64,000 bases of DNA from JBFIHF01 sp964411125. GTDB lineage: Bacteria; Myxococcota_A; Bradymonadia; Bradymonadales; Bradymonadaceae. The notes under the pieces are model-generated. The model ran no database searches and was not told the origin of the DNA. It saw only the letters and a list, made by a program, of their open reading frames with translations. Position numbers and translations under genes: made by a program. Below, piece after piece: positions 25,782-35,609 of the stretch. Positions within the stretch are counted from its first letter, which is position 1; every line of letters begins with the position of its first letter. The stretch spans positions 1 to 64,000 of the forward strand of contig CAYPJU010000001.1 of assembly GCA_964411125.1 (NCBI GenBank), read 5' to 3'.

Positions 25782-28700
25782 ATGGCAGAAAGGGATACCA
25801 GTCGGGACGTCGCGATCATCGGCATGGCTTGTCGGTTCGCAGGGGCGGATTCCCCTGACGAACTGTGGGCGTTGCTGCGCGACGGTCGGGACGCCTTCAA
25901 ACCCGTTCCCGCAGACCGCTGGGATCACGACGCCTTCACGACGGATCGATTCCGCGAGAACGACAAGACGTACGTCCGCGCCGCCGGGTTCATCGACGAC
26001 GTCGATTCCTTTCCCGCGATGTGGTTCGGGGTTGCCCCGCGCCGCCTCGAGGTGATGGACCCTCAGCACCGCATGGCGCTGGAGGTGACGCGCCGCGCGC
26101 TGGAGGACGCAGGGTGGGGGCGCGCCATTGGCGCGGAGTCGGTCGGCACTTTCCTGGGCGTTTCGACGTCGGAGTACAAGACGCTCGTCACGTCGCGCTC
26201 CGCGGCGATGATGATGGCGGGTGGCCGGCTCGGCGATGTCGACGACGTCGGTACTCTCGCCCACGCCGTCGAGAACGTTTCGCCGATCTCGGCCTTCTCG
26301 ATGCCGGGCAACCTTCTCAACATGGCTGCGGCCAACATCGCCGGGCAGTGGGGCTTCGATGGCCCCGCGTACACGGTGGATGCCGCGTGCGCGTCGTCGC
26401 TCGTTGCGGTCCACGATGCGGTGATGCACATCCGCGCCGGCCAATGTGACGCGGCGATCGCGGGTGGCGTCTATCTGACCCTGACGCCCGAAGCCATCAT
26501 CGGCTTCTCGCGCATCGGAGCGATCTCCCAGAAAGGCGCTTGCCGCCCGTTCGACGCGGACGCCGACGGCTTCATGCAGGGAGAGGGCTGCGGAATCGTC
26601 GTGCTGAAGTCCTACGACCGTGCTGTCGAAGACGGCGACCGCATCCACGCGGTGATTCGCGGGTGTGGCGTGAACAACGACGCCGGAACGTCGACGGGAC
26701 CGATGGCCCCGAGCCTGCAAGGTCAGGTTGGAGCGTTGCGACGCGCATACCGCGACGCCGACGTCGATCCGAGCTCCGTGCAGTTCGTGTCGTGTCACGG
26801 TACGGCGACCCCGGTCGGTGACCCTGTCGAGGTGGGCGGGTTGAAGGACGTGGTCGGAACGTCTGGCGAACCGGTCCTCCTGGGATCGGTGAAGGGAAAC
26901 ATCGGACACACGATGAGCGCGGCGGGTGTCGCCGGTCTCATGCATGCCATCCTCGCGATGCGCGAGAGGACGGTCCCGCCGCAGGCGGGCTTCGAGACAC
27001 CACATGCTGCCCTCGAGATCGAGGGGACCCGCTTCCGCGTGCCGACCGAGCCGACCGAATGGCCGTCCACCGAAGGCCCCCGGCGGGCCGGTGTCAGTGC
27101 GTTTGGGTTCGGCGGCACGAACTGCCACGTCGTCCTGGAGGAACCACCGCAGGAGGGCGCCGCAGATCCCGGAAGTTTGCTGCCGGAGACGGTGTTGCTC
27201 TCCGCCGGGAACCGCGCGCTCCTCGCCGTCCATTGTGACGCCACCGCCGAGGCGATCGCAGGATCCGATGCGCGCTTCGTCGACATCGTGCACACCCTGA
27301 ATCGTACGCGGGGGGTCGAGAACGCCCGCCTCGCCGTCGTCGCGAACGACGCGCAGGATCTGCTCCAAAAGCTGCGCACCGCGTCGCGATTGCTCTCGTC
27401 GCCCGAGTGTTCGGAAGGCGCGCTCGGTCCGGATAGTTTCTGGGGCACCGGCTCGGACACGCCCGACGTCGCGTTTCTCTTCCCGGGGCAAGGGGCTCAG
27501 CGGGTCGGACTCGTGTCGGACCTCTACCTGCGCTACCCCGACTTCGCCGCGAGCCTGCGCGCCAGGGCCGAAGCTGCGGGGGTTGCCATCGACGAGCTTC
27601 TCTATCCCGCGGACCCCGACGCCGCCGCCGAAGAGCGGCTCGAACGAACGGAAAACTGCCAGCCGGTGATGGCCGCGCTGGGGCTCGCCCTCGCAGATTT
27701 CCTCGAGACGCTGGGGCTCGAACCGTCGGTGGCCCTCGGGCACTCGCTCGGGGAGTTCGTCGCCGCAGGTGCAGTCGGTCTTCTCGGGCCCGACGAAGCG
27801 ATGCGGTTCGTCGCCGAGCGCGGGCGCGCGATGGCGCAGCTCGACGTCGACGATTTCGGCGCGATGGCTGCTGTCCGCGCCGGACGCGAGGAGGTCGAAC
27901 CGCTTCTCGGGGACGACGTATGCCTCGCCAACCTGAACCATCCGACCCAGACCGTGATCTCGGGCGGGACCGAGGCCGTGGACGCAACGGGTCGCAAGCT
28001 CGTCGACGCGGGCTACGAAGTAACGCCACTGAGGGTATCGCACGCCTTTCATTCGCCGGTCGTTTCGCCGGTCCGCGAGCGTCTCGCAACGCTCGCCCTC
28101 GACCTCGACTTCGCCGAACCGAGAGTCCCGCTGGTGTCCGCGATCACCAATGCCGCGTACGACATCGAGTCGGCCGCCGCGACGTTCGTGGACCACACCA
28201 CTTCGCCGGTCGACTTCGTGTCGGCGCTGCGCACCGCTTCGGAGCTCGGCGCGACCGTTTTTCTGGAGGTCGGGGCGGGCAGCACGCTCACCTCCTTCGC
28301 TCGAAAGACACTGGGCGACGGTGTCGTGACTCGTTCGGTCAGTGGCCGGGAGCCGTCCGACGGACGAGATTTCCATCGCACCCTCGCGGCCCTCTTCGCG
28401 CTCGGCGTGCCGGTTCGGTTCGATGTCATTTCGCCGCATGGACGGCTGACCTCGCTCCCGGCGACGCCCCTCGAAACATCGAAGCACTGGGTCATTCGCG
28501 ACAAGAAAGTGCCGCTCAGTCTACCCGACGTCGCCCCTCGCCAAGGAGAGCCCGTGGCCATCGACTCCCGCGCCCCATCGCCCGAGCTCGTCGCGCTCTT
28601 CAAAGAGCAGACCGAGATTCTTCGGCAGCACGCCGCGATCATCGCCGCTCAGACCGCGTTGCTCGCCGGCGAGAACGTCGTTCCTCCCACCGTCGTCCCG

Positions 28701-31700
28701 CAGGCGAGCCCTGCAGCACCTGCGGCGGAAGTCCCGTCGAAAACGGAGGTCGAGGAACCGCAGCCCACCCTCGAGCCCGACGCGCACGCAGCGAGTGAAG
28801 ATCTCACGGCGTTGGTTTACGACGCCGTCGCCGCCGTCAGCGCCTTCCCGACCGACGCCTTGCAGGCCGACCAGGAGCTCGCGGCCGACCTCGGCTTCGA
28901 CTCCCTGATGTTCGTGGACCTCGGGGCCGAGCTGAGCCGCCGGATCCCCGGGCTTCAGATTCCTCGGGACGCGTTCGGTCAGCGCACGTCGATCGCGGAT
29001 CTCGTCACGTTTCTGGAGAGCCGAGATCGCCCCGCGGCGAGCGCCGATGGCGCGGCGGTGGAGCAGGCCGAGAGCGCATTGCAGGCCTACGAGGTCGTGT
29101 GGCATCCGGCGCCGGCTCGTTCGTTCCCCGGAGTGACTCCGGCTCGCCTCGGCAACGTTCTCGTGGCCGGTCCTGAGGGCCGCGCAGACGAAGTAAGGCG
29201 AGTGCTGGAAGGGGAGGGCGTGCGTGCGGATCTGAAGAAGGGCGGCGCGAAGAGCGCGGAGACCGTCGTCTGGGTCTCCGAACCCGTATGGAACATCGAC
29301 AGGCTGGTCGAGATCTTCGAACTTGCTCGCGACATGGGAGCGGGCCGGCTGGCGCTCGTCTCGGCGACGGGGGACGACCCTGCGGTCATCGGGGCTCAGC
29401 GCGGCTTCGCCAAAGCCTTGGCTCGCGAGCGAGGGATGAACGTCGTCGCGATCGAGACCGACGACTTCGCCCACGTCGCCAGCGAACTGCTCGCGTGCAC
29501 CGACGACCGCGAAGTTCGGTACGCGCGGGGTACCCGCATGATCCCTTACTGCGAAGCCGGACCGGCGCTCGACAAGACGTTCGAAATCGGTGAGGACGAC
29601 ATCGTCGCAATCACGGGCGGAGCGCGAGGAATCGGCGCCGACTGCGCCCGCGCGATCCTCGCCGCGACCCCCGCTCGGGTAGTGCTCATCGGACGATCGC
29701 CCGCAGACTCGGCGCAGACGCTTCTCGACGAGCTCGGTGACCGCGCGAGCTACCTTCAGTGGGACGTCACCGAGGCTCGTCCCGACGCGTTCGGCGACCG
29801 CCAGCCCTCGATCGTGTTGCACGCCGCGGGAGTCATTCGGGACGCGCTCCTCGAAGAGAAGAGCGCCGAGGATGTCCGCACGGTCGTCTCGGTCAAGGTA
29901 GAGGGACTTCGGAATCTCCTCGATGCCGCCGGCGATCCGCGGCTCGCCGTCGGGTTCGGTTCGTGGTCGGGACGATTCGGCAACGCGCGACAGACCGACT
30001 ACGCCGCCGCGAACGACGCGATGAACGAACTGCTGGTCGCCATGGATGGACGCGGTCTCGCCATCGACTGGCCCATCTGGAGCGGGTCGGAGATGGCGTC
30101 GACGATCCCCGAGCAGGTGCAGAAGATGATGCGCGGCGAAGGGGTCACCTTCATCGAGACCGCGGAGGGAACCGACGCGCTGATCGAGCTGATGACGTCG
30201 GGTCGCCGGGGAGAGGTGATCCTCGGTCGCTCGCTCGATCCAACCACGTCTCGTGCGTTTCGATTCACGGCGTCCCTCGATGCGATGCCCTACGTGGCGG
30301 ATCACGTGCTCAGGGACGAGCCGCTCGTGCCGATGGCTGCGGCCCTGGACTGGATGTCGACCGCTGCCTCGTGGTTGTCGCCCGCCACCTCGGTCTCCCT
30401 TGGCGACGTCCAGCTCTTCCGCGGTATCGAACTCGACGAGCCTCGCGAGATCGAGGTCGACGCGGCATGGCGCGACGGCGCCGTCCAGGTGGAGGTGACC
30501 TCCGATGGGGTGCTCGCGTACCGCGCGGTCGCGACATTCGGGGAGACCGAACTGACGCTCCCCGAGCGCACGGGCGATGCCGTCACCGCGACGCTGGACC
30601 TCGAGCAGTTCTACGAGCGCCACTCGTTCCACGGGCCGCAGATTCGCGGGATCGAAGCGATCGATGGTGTCGCGCCGGAATGGGTCGTCGGGACGGTCCG
30701 CCAGTCGCGCCCCGACGACCTCGGCGTGGCCGCGGCGGGTTGGACGGCCGACCCCCTGGTGGTCGATGCGTCGATGCAGCTCGTCCTCTACCATCTGCGG
30801 TCGCTCCACGGTTTCGGAGCATTCCCGACGGCGATCGATCGTTACACGCAGCTTCGTCCCTTCGAGGGGAAGACGGTGCGCTGCACGATGGCGCTCGACG
30901 AGATGGCCGACGGCGACATCGTCGGGACGATCGGATTCGAAGACGACCGGGGGCTCGCAGCGCTCATGACGCGGCTCCGCGCGAAGGAGTTCGATGCGCC
31001 CAAGAACGACGATGCCCAACCCGTCGCGGAGATCGATCCCAGGTTCTGGAAGATCGGAGAGTTCGAAGAGGTGAAGGAGCTGGAGCAACGGTTGCAGATG
31101 GCCGACCTCATCGGCATCCGCAACCCGTACTTCTGGTCGCACACCGGTCCCGCGCGGAACACCGCGATCGTGGACGGGAAGAAGATGATCAACTTCTCCT
31201 CGTACAACTACTGCGGCTTCTCCGGGCATCCCGACGTCTCGTCTGCCGCTCAGCAGGCGATCACCGACTATGGGACTTCGGTGTCGGCGAGCCGTATCGC
31301 GTCCGGACAGATCCCGTTGCACCAGGAACTGGAAGACGCCATCGCGCAGTTCATCGGGACCGAGGCGTCGCTCGTGTTCGCTGCCGGGCACATGACCAAT
31401 GAGACGTGCATCGGCCATCTGTTCGGCAAGAACGACCTGATCATTCACGACTCACTCGCCCACAACTCCATCCTGACGGGCGCCGAGCTCTCGGGGGCCA
31501 AGCGGATGCAGTTTCCGCACTCCGACTACGAAGCGCTCGACCGGATCCTCACGAAGATTCGTGGCTCGTACCAGAAGGTCGGCATCTTCATCGAGGGGGT
31601 GTACTCGATGGACGGCGACATCCCCGACCTCGCCAGCTTCATCCGTGTGAAGAAGAAGCATCGTTGCCTCCTCTACGTCGACGAAGCGCACTCCATCGGC

Positions 31701-32261
31701 GTCATCGGCGAGCGAGGTGCGGGGATTTCGGATTACTTCGGCATCGACCCGATGGAGGTCGACGTCTGGATGGGGACTCTTTCGAAGTCGTTCGCCAGTT
31801 GCGGCGGGTACATCACCGGCTCGAAGCAGCTCATCGAGTACCTCAAGTACACCGCTCCGGCGTTCGTCTTTTCGGCCGGCATCAGCCCGGCCAACGCCGC
31901 GGCGGCGCTCGCGGCGGTGCGGCTCCTCTCGGAGAACCCGCAGGTCCCGCAGACGCTCCAGGCTCGCGCCGATTTCTTCCTCGAGCGCTGCAACGCGCTC
32001 GGCCTCGACACCGGGATGTCGAAGGACTCCGCGGTGGTCCCGGTGATCGTCGGAAACTCGCTCGACTGCCTGAAGCTCTCCGCCCAGCTCGCCGAGCGCG
32101 GGATCAACGTCCAGCCGATCGTCTATCCGGCCGTCGAGGACGAGTCGTCGCGGCTGCGTTTCTTCCTCTCCGCGGTGCATACGGAGGACGAGCTCGCGCA
32201 GACCGCGGAGACGGTCGCCGAAGAGCTCGCCAACGTGCGGTCGGGCGCTGCGGCAGAGTAG
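25782..32261 (+). CDS. Iterative-type polyketide synthase fused to alpha-oxoamine synthase (KS-AT-ACP-KR-DH-AOS)
   Basis: A 2159-residue multidomain enzyme. Domains in order: ketosynthase (about 9-445; Cys203 in DAACASS, then HGTAT near 336 and KGNIGH); acyltransferase (about 560-850; Ser655 in GHSLGEF, with HAFHS, the malonyl-type motif); carrier domain (Ser1041 in LGFDSL); ketoreductase (structural half about 1105-1270, GGARGIG near 1278, Tyr1407 in YAAAN); a double-hotdog dehydratase (about 1495-1745; His1508 in HVLRDEPLVP, Asp1662 and Gln1666 in DASMQ); and a PLP alpha-oxoamine synthase of the AONS/SPT/KBL type (about 1760-2150; DEAHSIG, Lys2002 in TLSKSF). There is no enoylreductase or thioesterase. 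The dehydratase motif has Glu where the usual Gly stands. I infer chain extension and reduction of a fatty starter, then decarboxylative condensation with an amino acid that releases an amino-ketone lipid. Confidence 0.93.
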   Translation: MAERDTSRDVAIIGMACRFAGADSPDELWALLRDGRDAFKPVPADRWDHDAFTTDRFRENDKTYVRAAGFIDDVDSFPAMWFGVAPRRLEVMDPQHRMALEVTRRALEDAGWGRAIGAESVGTFLGVSTSEYKTLVTSRSAAMMMAGGRLGDVDDVGTLAHAVENVSPISAFSMPGNLLNMAAANIAGQWGFDGPAYTVDAACASSLVAVHDAVMHIRAGQCDAAIAGGVYLTLTPEAIIGFSRIGAISQKGACRPFDADADGFMQGEGCGIVVLKSYDRAVEDGDRIHAVIRGCGVNNDAGTSTGPMAPSLQGQVGALRRAYRDADVDPSSVQFVSCHGTATPVGDPVEVGGLKDVVGTSGEPVLLGSVKGNIGHTMSAAGVAGLMHAILAMRERTVPPQAGFETPHAALEIEGTRFRVPTEPTEWPSTEGPRRAGVSAFGFGGTNCHVVLEEPPQEGAADPGSLLPETVLLSAGNRALLAVHCDATAEAIAGSDARFVDIVHTLNRTRGVENARLAVVANDAQDLLQKLRTASRLLSSPECSEGALGPDSFWGTGSDTPDVAFLFPGQGAQRVGLVSDLYLRYPDFAASLRARAEAAGVAIDELLYPADPDAAAEERLERTENCQPVMAALGLALADFLETLGLEPSVALGHSLGEFVAAGAVGLLGPDEAMRFVAERGRAMAQLDVDDFGAMAAVRAGREEVEPLLGDDVCLANLNHPTQTVISGGTEAVDATGRKLVDAGYEVTPLRVSHAFHSPVVSPVRERLATLALDLDFAEPRVPLVSAITNAAYDIESAAATFVDHTTSPVDFVSALRTASELGATVFLEVGAGSTLTSFARKTLGDGVVTRSVSGREPSDGRDFHRTLAALFALGVPVRFDVISPHGRLTSLPATPLETSKHWVIRDKKVPLSLPDVAPRQGEPVAIDSRAPSPELVALFKEQTEILRQHAAIIAAQTALLAGENVVPPTVVPQASPAAPAAEVPSKTEVEEPQPTLEPDAHAASEDLTALVYDAVAAVSAFPTDALQADQELAADLGFDSLMFVDLGAELSRRIPGLQIPRDAFGQRTSIADLVTFLESRDRPAASADGAAVEQAESALQAYEVVWHPAPARSFPGVTPARLGNVLVAGPEGRADEVRRVLEGEGVRADLKKGGAKSAETVVWVSEPVWNIDRLVEIFELARDMGAGRLALVSATGDDPAVIGAQRGFAKALARERGMNVVAIETDDFAHVASELLACTDDREVRYARGTRMIPYCEAGPALDKTFEIGEDDIVAITGGARGIGADCARAILAATPARVVLIGRSPADSAQTLLDELGDRASYLQWDVTEARPDAFGDRQPSIVLHAAGVIRDALLEEKSAEDVRTVVSVKVEGLRNLLDAAGDPRLAVGFGSWSGRFGNARQTDYAAANDAMNELLVAMDGRGLAIDWPIWSGSEMASTIPEQVQKMMRGEGVTFIETAEGTDALIELMTSGRRGEVILGRSLDPTTSRAFRFTASLDAMPYVADHVLRDEPLVPMAAALDWMSTAASWLSPATSVSLGDVQLFRGIELDEPREIEVDAAWRDGAVQVEVTSDGVLAYRAVATFGETELTLPERTGDAVTATLDLEQFYERHSFHGPQIRGIEAIDGVAPEWVVGTVRQSRPDDLGVAAAGWTADPLVVDASMQLVLYHLRSLHGFGAFPTAIDRYTQLRPFEGKTVRCTMALDEMADGDIVGTIGFEDDRGLAALMTRLRAKEFDAPKNDDAQPVAEIDPRFWKIGEFEEVKELEQRLQMADLIGIRNPYFWSHTGPARNTAIVDGKKMINFSSYNYCGFSGHPDVSSAAQQAITDYGTSVSASRIASGQIPLHQELEDAIAQFIGTEASLVFAAGHMTNETCIGHLFGKNDLIIHDSLAHNSILTGAELSGAKRMQFPHSDYEALDRILTKIRGSYQKVGIFIEGVYSMDGDIPDLASFIRVKKKHRCLLYVDEAHSIGVIGERGAGISDYFGIDPMEVDVWMGTLSKSFASCGGYITGSKQLIEYLKYTAPAFVFSAGISPANAAAALAAVRLLSENPQVPQTLQARADFFLERCNALGLDTGMSKDSAVVPVIVGNSLDCLKLSAQLAERGINVQPIVYPAVEDESSRLRFFLSAVHTEDELAQTAETVAEELANVRSGAAAE

Positions 32262-32327
32262 GCCGTTCGACAGTCGAGTCGCGGTCGGGTTTCGGTTAGC
32301 ATTCGCCCGACCAACGCGAGAACCTCG

Positions 32328-35300
32328 ATGACGTCCACCTCGTCCTTCTTCGAATCGATCCTGATCGCCGTGCTCTGCACGGCGCTGGCCGGCTGCGCCA
32401 ACTGCGGTGAGCCCGACCCCGATCCGCCCGCAGACGACGCCGGTGAGACGGCAGACGACGGCGGCGACCGTCCCGATGGTGGGGGCGACGGCGCCGATTC
32501 CGACGCAGGGTCCGTCGACCCGAACCGTGCGCTGATCGAAGGGGTCGAAGAGACAGCGACGTTCACGATCCCGGCTCTCCAGGCTCCGGTTCACGTCGTC
32601 CGGACCGAGATGAACGTTCCGCACATCTACGCCTCGAACCGTCACGACCTCTACGTCGCCGAGGGGTTCGTGATGGCGCGCGACCGGTACTTCGAGTTCG
32701 AGATCGGGCGCCGCCTCGGAGCCGGACGGATCGCGGAGCTCCTGGGAGACTTCGGGCTCGCGGTCGACATGCAGTCGCGAGGGCAAGGGATGACGCACGT
32801 CGCGGACCGCATCTTCGAGAACCTCGACGACGAGACCGGGGCGTATTTCGACGCCTACGCCGAAGGGATCAACGCCTACATCGCCGGCGTGAAAGACGGA
32901 ACCTTCGAGGCTCCATCCGAGTTCGTGAAGGTTCAGCCACTGCTGGGCGTCGCCAAACCCGCAGACGCGATGTTCCCGGTCACACGACGTGACGTGCTGG
33001 GGTTCGCCGCCGTCGCGGTCTTCACCTCGTCGTTCGAGGACACCGATCTCGTGCGTTCGCTCGCAGAAGCGCAGATCCCGGGACACTTCGACGGGGCGCC
33101 CTTCGCGACGCTGCGCGAGGCAGGGCTCGGCCCCGACATCTGGGCTCCGATCGCGCCCGTTCACGACATCTCGGTGGTGCCCGGGTTTGGTCTCAACGGT
33201 TCCGTGCAACAGATCCGTAGCCATGTCGTCCGCGACGTTCCGCTCGCCTACTCCGCGCCGCTGGCCGAGCCGATGGTGCAGCGTGTGCTGCGGCGCTCGG
33301 AGCGAATGCGGGGCTGGTTCCGAGCCGGCCACACCGGTGACCGCGGTTCGAACGCCTGGGCCGTCGGGCCGTCCGGAACCCCCGACGGTTCGACTTTGCT
33401 CGCCGGGGACGGACACCTCGCGATTGGACTTCCTCCTCTCTTCTACCAGATGGGACTCGACCTCTCGGTCTTCGGCGGAGACGACGGGGATTTCAGCGTG
33501 CTCGGTCTCTTCCTCCCCGGCTTCCCGTTCACGGCGGTCGGGACGAACGGACACATCGCGTGGTCGCAGACGTACCCGCGCGCTGACGTGATGGATTGGT
33601 ATCGCGAAGAGATTCGACTCGACGCCGACGGCCGCCCCGCCGAGAGCCTCTTCGACGGCGAGTGGAAGCCGCTCGTCGAGATCGAGGAGACCTACCAACT
33701 GGGCGGAGCACTCGCCTCCGAGGACGAGGTCACGTGGTCGCGTTGGACCACCTTCGACGGTCGCTTCCTACAAGAGATCGAAGGGCGCACCGTCGAAGAT
33801 CCCGAGGACGAGGAGCTCGCGGCGGGGGAGGCTGTCGTCACCATGCTCGGCGACTTCGTCGTCCCCGGTGACGTCGACGGTGACGGAAAGATCAGTGCCG
33901 TGAGCCTCGACTTCACCGCGTACGACGTCGGCAACCTCGGCGCCACGGTCGCAGGCTTTCAGGAGGCCCGCTCCGTGGAGGAGTTCCAATCTGGTGTCGC
34001 GAAGTTCATCGGGTACGCGCAGAACATGGTCGCCGTCGACGCCGAGGGGCACATCGGTTTCACGCCATTCACCGCCACGCCGTGCCGTGAGAACCTGGAG
34101 CGGTTGCAGGGCGTCTTTACGCCGGGGGCCGATCCGGCGCTGCTTCTCGATGGGACCCGTTTCGGAGCGTTCGAGATCCCCGTCGACGAGACCGGTACGC
34201 TCGACATCGAGGCGGGAGCGGGAGACGCGGCGCGCTGCGTCATCCCCGTGGACCACTTCCCGACCGCCTACGATCCCGAAGACGGTTGGGTTTCGACCGC
34301 AAACAACGACCCTGCAGGCGGCTCGTTCGACGACACCTGGGCAAACGATCTCCACTACATCGGCGGGCCCTGGGTCCCGGGCTACCGCGCCCTGGCGATC
34401 AAGACCGAGCTCGAGCGGCTCGTCGCCGATCGAAGCGCGACCCTCGAGGCGATGCAGCAGATCCAGGCGGGACATCGGTCGATGGTGGGCGAGGAGTACA
34501 CACCACTGCTGCTGGACGCCATCCGACTCAGTCGCAATCTGAGCCAGGCGCCCCAGCCGCTGGCAGCCCACGAACAACGGGTCGCCGACCTGTGGGACGA
34601 GCGTTTCACCGAGGTCGAGTCCAGACTCGAAGCCTGGGTCGCCGCCGGCGCCTCCGCAGAATCCGGGGTCTCGACGTTCTATCAGTCCCCCACCGAGCAG
34701 GACCGCGTCGATGCCGCCGCGACGATGATCTTCAACGCGTGGTTTCGGGAGTACTTGAACGGCGTGATCGGGGACGAGGAGATCGACTTCCTCTTCCTGC
34801 CGGTCGGTCGCCAGCGCAGCACGGTGATGCGCATGATGAAGCGTTTCCATGACGGGCGGGGCGCCGGAAACCCCCGGAACCTCGCATCGTGGAACGATCA
34901 GACCGGGGAGTCCGTCTACTTCGACGACCTGAACACGCCGGAAGTGGAGCGCTCCGAAGAGGTGATGTTGCGGTCACTCGTCGCAGCCCTCGACATGCTC
35001 GCCTCCGAAGAAGGGATCGGTTTCGGTACCGACGACATGAGCCAATGGCTCTGGGGGCTTCGGCACATGGTCCGCTTCGAGTCGCTCCTCGCGGAGTTCA
35101 CCGGCTCGAACGCCGCGATCGGGACGATCGCGCGTCAGTTCTCGATCGATACTTCCCGCATCCCGCTCGCCGACGACCTCGCCGAAGACGACCCTCGGGC
35201 CGACCTGCGCTGGTTCCCGCGCGATGGTGACCTTCTGGGGGTGGACGCTGCCAACCCCTCGTTCTTCGGCGACGACTTCACCTACGGGACCGGGCCGGTG

Positions 35301-35501
35301 ATGCGTATGGTGATCGAGCTCGGACCCGACGGGCGGGTGCGCGGCGAGAACATCATCCCCGGCGGACAGTCCGGGCTGACCAGCTCGGAGCACTACGACG
35401 ACCAGGTGCGCCTGTGGCTCGGCAACGAAACACTGCCGATGCGCTACCACGTCGAGGATGTCGTGGCGGGCGCGACGGGGCGCGAGACGCTCCTCCCCTA
35501 G
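32328..35501 (+). CDS. Penicillin acylase family (Ntn-hydrolase) lipoprotein
   Basis: A 1057-residue exported amidase. The signal peptide ends in a lipobox (LAGC, Cys near 23), followed by an Asp/Gly/Pro-rich linker (to about residue 65). The family's self-processing site is visible as GDRGSNAWAVGPS with Ser341 as the N-terminal nucleophile after cleavage, then LLAGDGHL and GTNGHIAWSQT. The C-terminal part has a VSTANNDP motif typical of the beta chain. Relatives cleave penicillin side chains, N-acyl-homoserine lactones or other N-acyl amides. A DVDGDGKIS stretch (near residue 518) resembles a calcium loop. It lies 66 bases after the synthase gene on the same strand. Cleavage of an N-acylated lipid made by that system is possible but unproven. 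Confidence 0.87.
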   Translation: MTSTSSFFESILIAVLCTALAGCANCGEPDPDPPADDAGETADDGGDRPDGGGDGADSDAGSVDPNRALIEGVEETATFTIPALQAPVHVVRTEMNVPHIYASNRHDLYVAEGFVMARDRYFEFEIGRRLGAGRIAELLGDFGLAVDMQSRGQGMTHVADRIFENLDDETGAYFDAYAEGINAYIAGVKDGTFEAPSEFVKVQPLLGVAKPADAMFPVTRRDVLGFAAVAVFTSSFEDTDLVRSLAEAQIPGHFDGAPFATLREAGLGPDIWAPIAPVHDISVVPGFGLNGSVQQIRSHVVRDVPLAYSAPLAEPMVQRVLRRSERMRGWFRAGHTGDRGSNAWAVGPSGTPDGSTLLAGDGHLAIGLPPLFYQMGLDLSVFGGDDGDFSVLGLFLPGFPFTAVGTNGHIAWSQTYPRADVMDWYREEIRLDADGRPAESLFDGEWKPLVEIEETYQLGGALASEDEVTWSRWTTFDGRFLQEIEGRTVEDPEDEELAAGEAVVTMLGDFVVPGDVDGDGKISAVSLDFTAYDVGNLGATVAGFQEARSVEEFQSGVAKFIGYAQNMVAVDAEGHIGFTPFTATPCRENLERLQGVFTPGADPALLLDGTRFGAFEIPVDETGTLDIEAGAGDAARCVIPVDHFPTAYDPEDGWVSTANNDPAGGSFDDTWANDLHYIGGPWVPGYRALAIKTELERLVADRSATLEAMQQIQAGHRSMVGEEYTPLLLDAIRLSRNLSQAPQPLAAHEQRVADLWDERFTEVESRLEAWVAAGASAESGVSTFYQSPTEQDRVDAAATMIFNAWFREYLNGVIGDEEIDFLFLPVGRQRSTVMRMMKRFHDGRGAGNPRNLASWNDQTGESVYFDDLNTPEVERSEEVMLRSLVAALDMLASEEGIGFGTDDMSQWLWGLRHMVRFESLLAEFTGSNAAIGTIARQFSIDTSRIPLADDLAEDDPRADLRWFPRDGDLLGVDAANPSFFGDDFTYGTGPVMRMVIELGPDGRVRGENIIPGGQSGLTSSEHYDDQVRLWLGNETLPMRYHVEDVVAGATGRETLLP

Positions 35502-35609
35502 CGGTTCCACGACCGTTCGCGAGCGCCCGAGCCGAGGAATGCTCGACTGTCGGGGCCTCGCCGCCATATTGTCGACGGTCCATCACGATCCACACGACAC
35601 AGGGAGACC

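Noticed and set aside
25470..31448. Two long minus-strand frames (about 1005 and 975 codons) opposite the polyketide synthase
   Set aside because: They have no recognisable motifs and consist mostly of Arg, Asp, Gly and Val; the plus strand has clear catalytic motifs in every domain.
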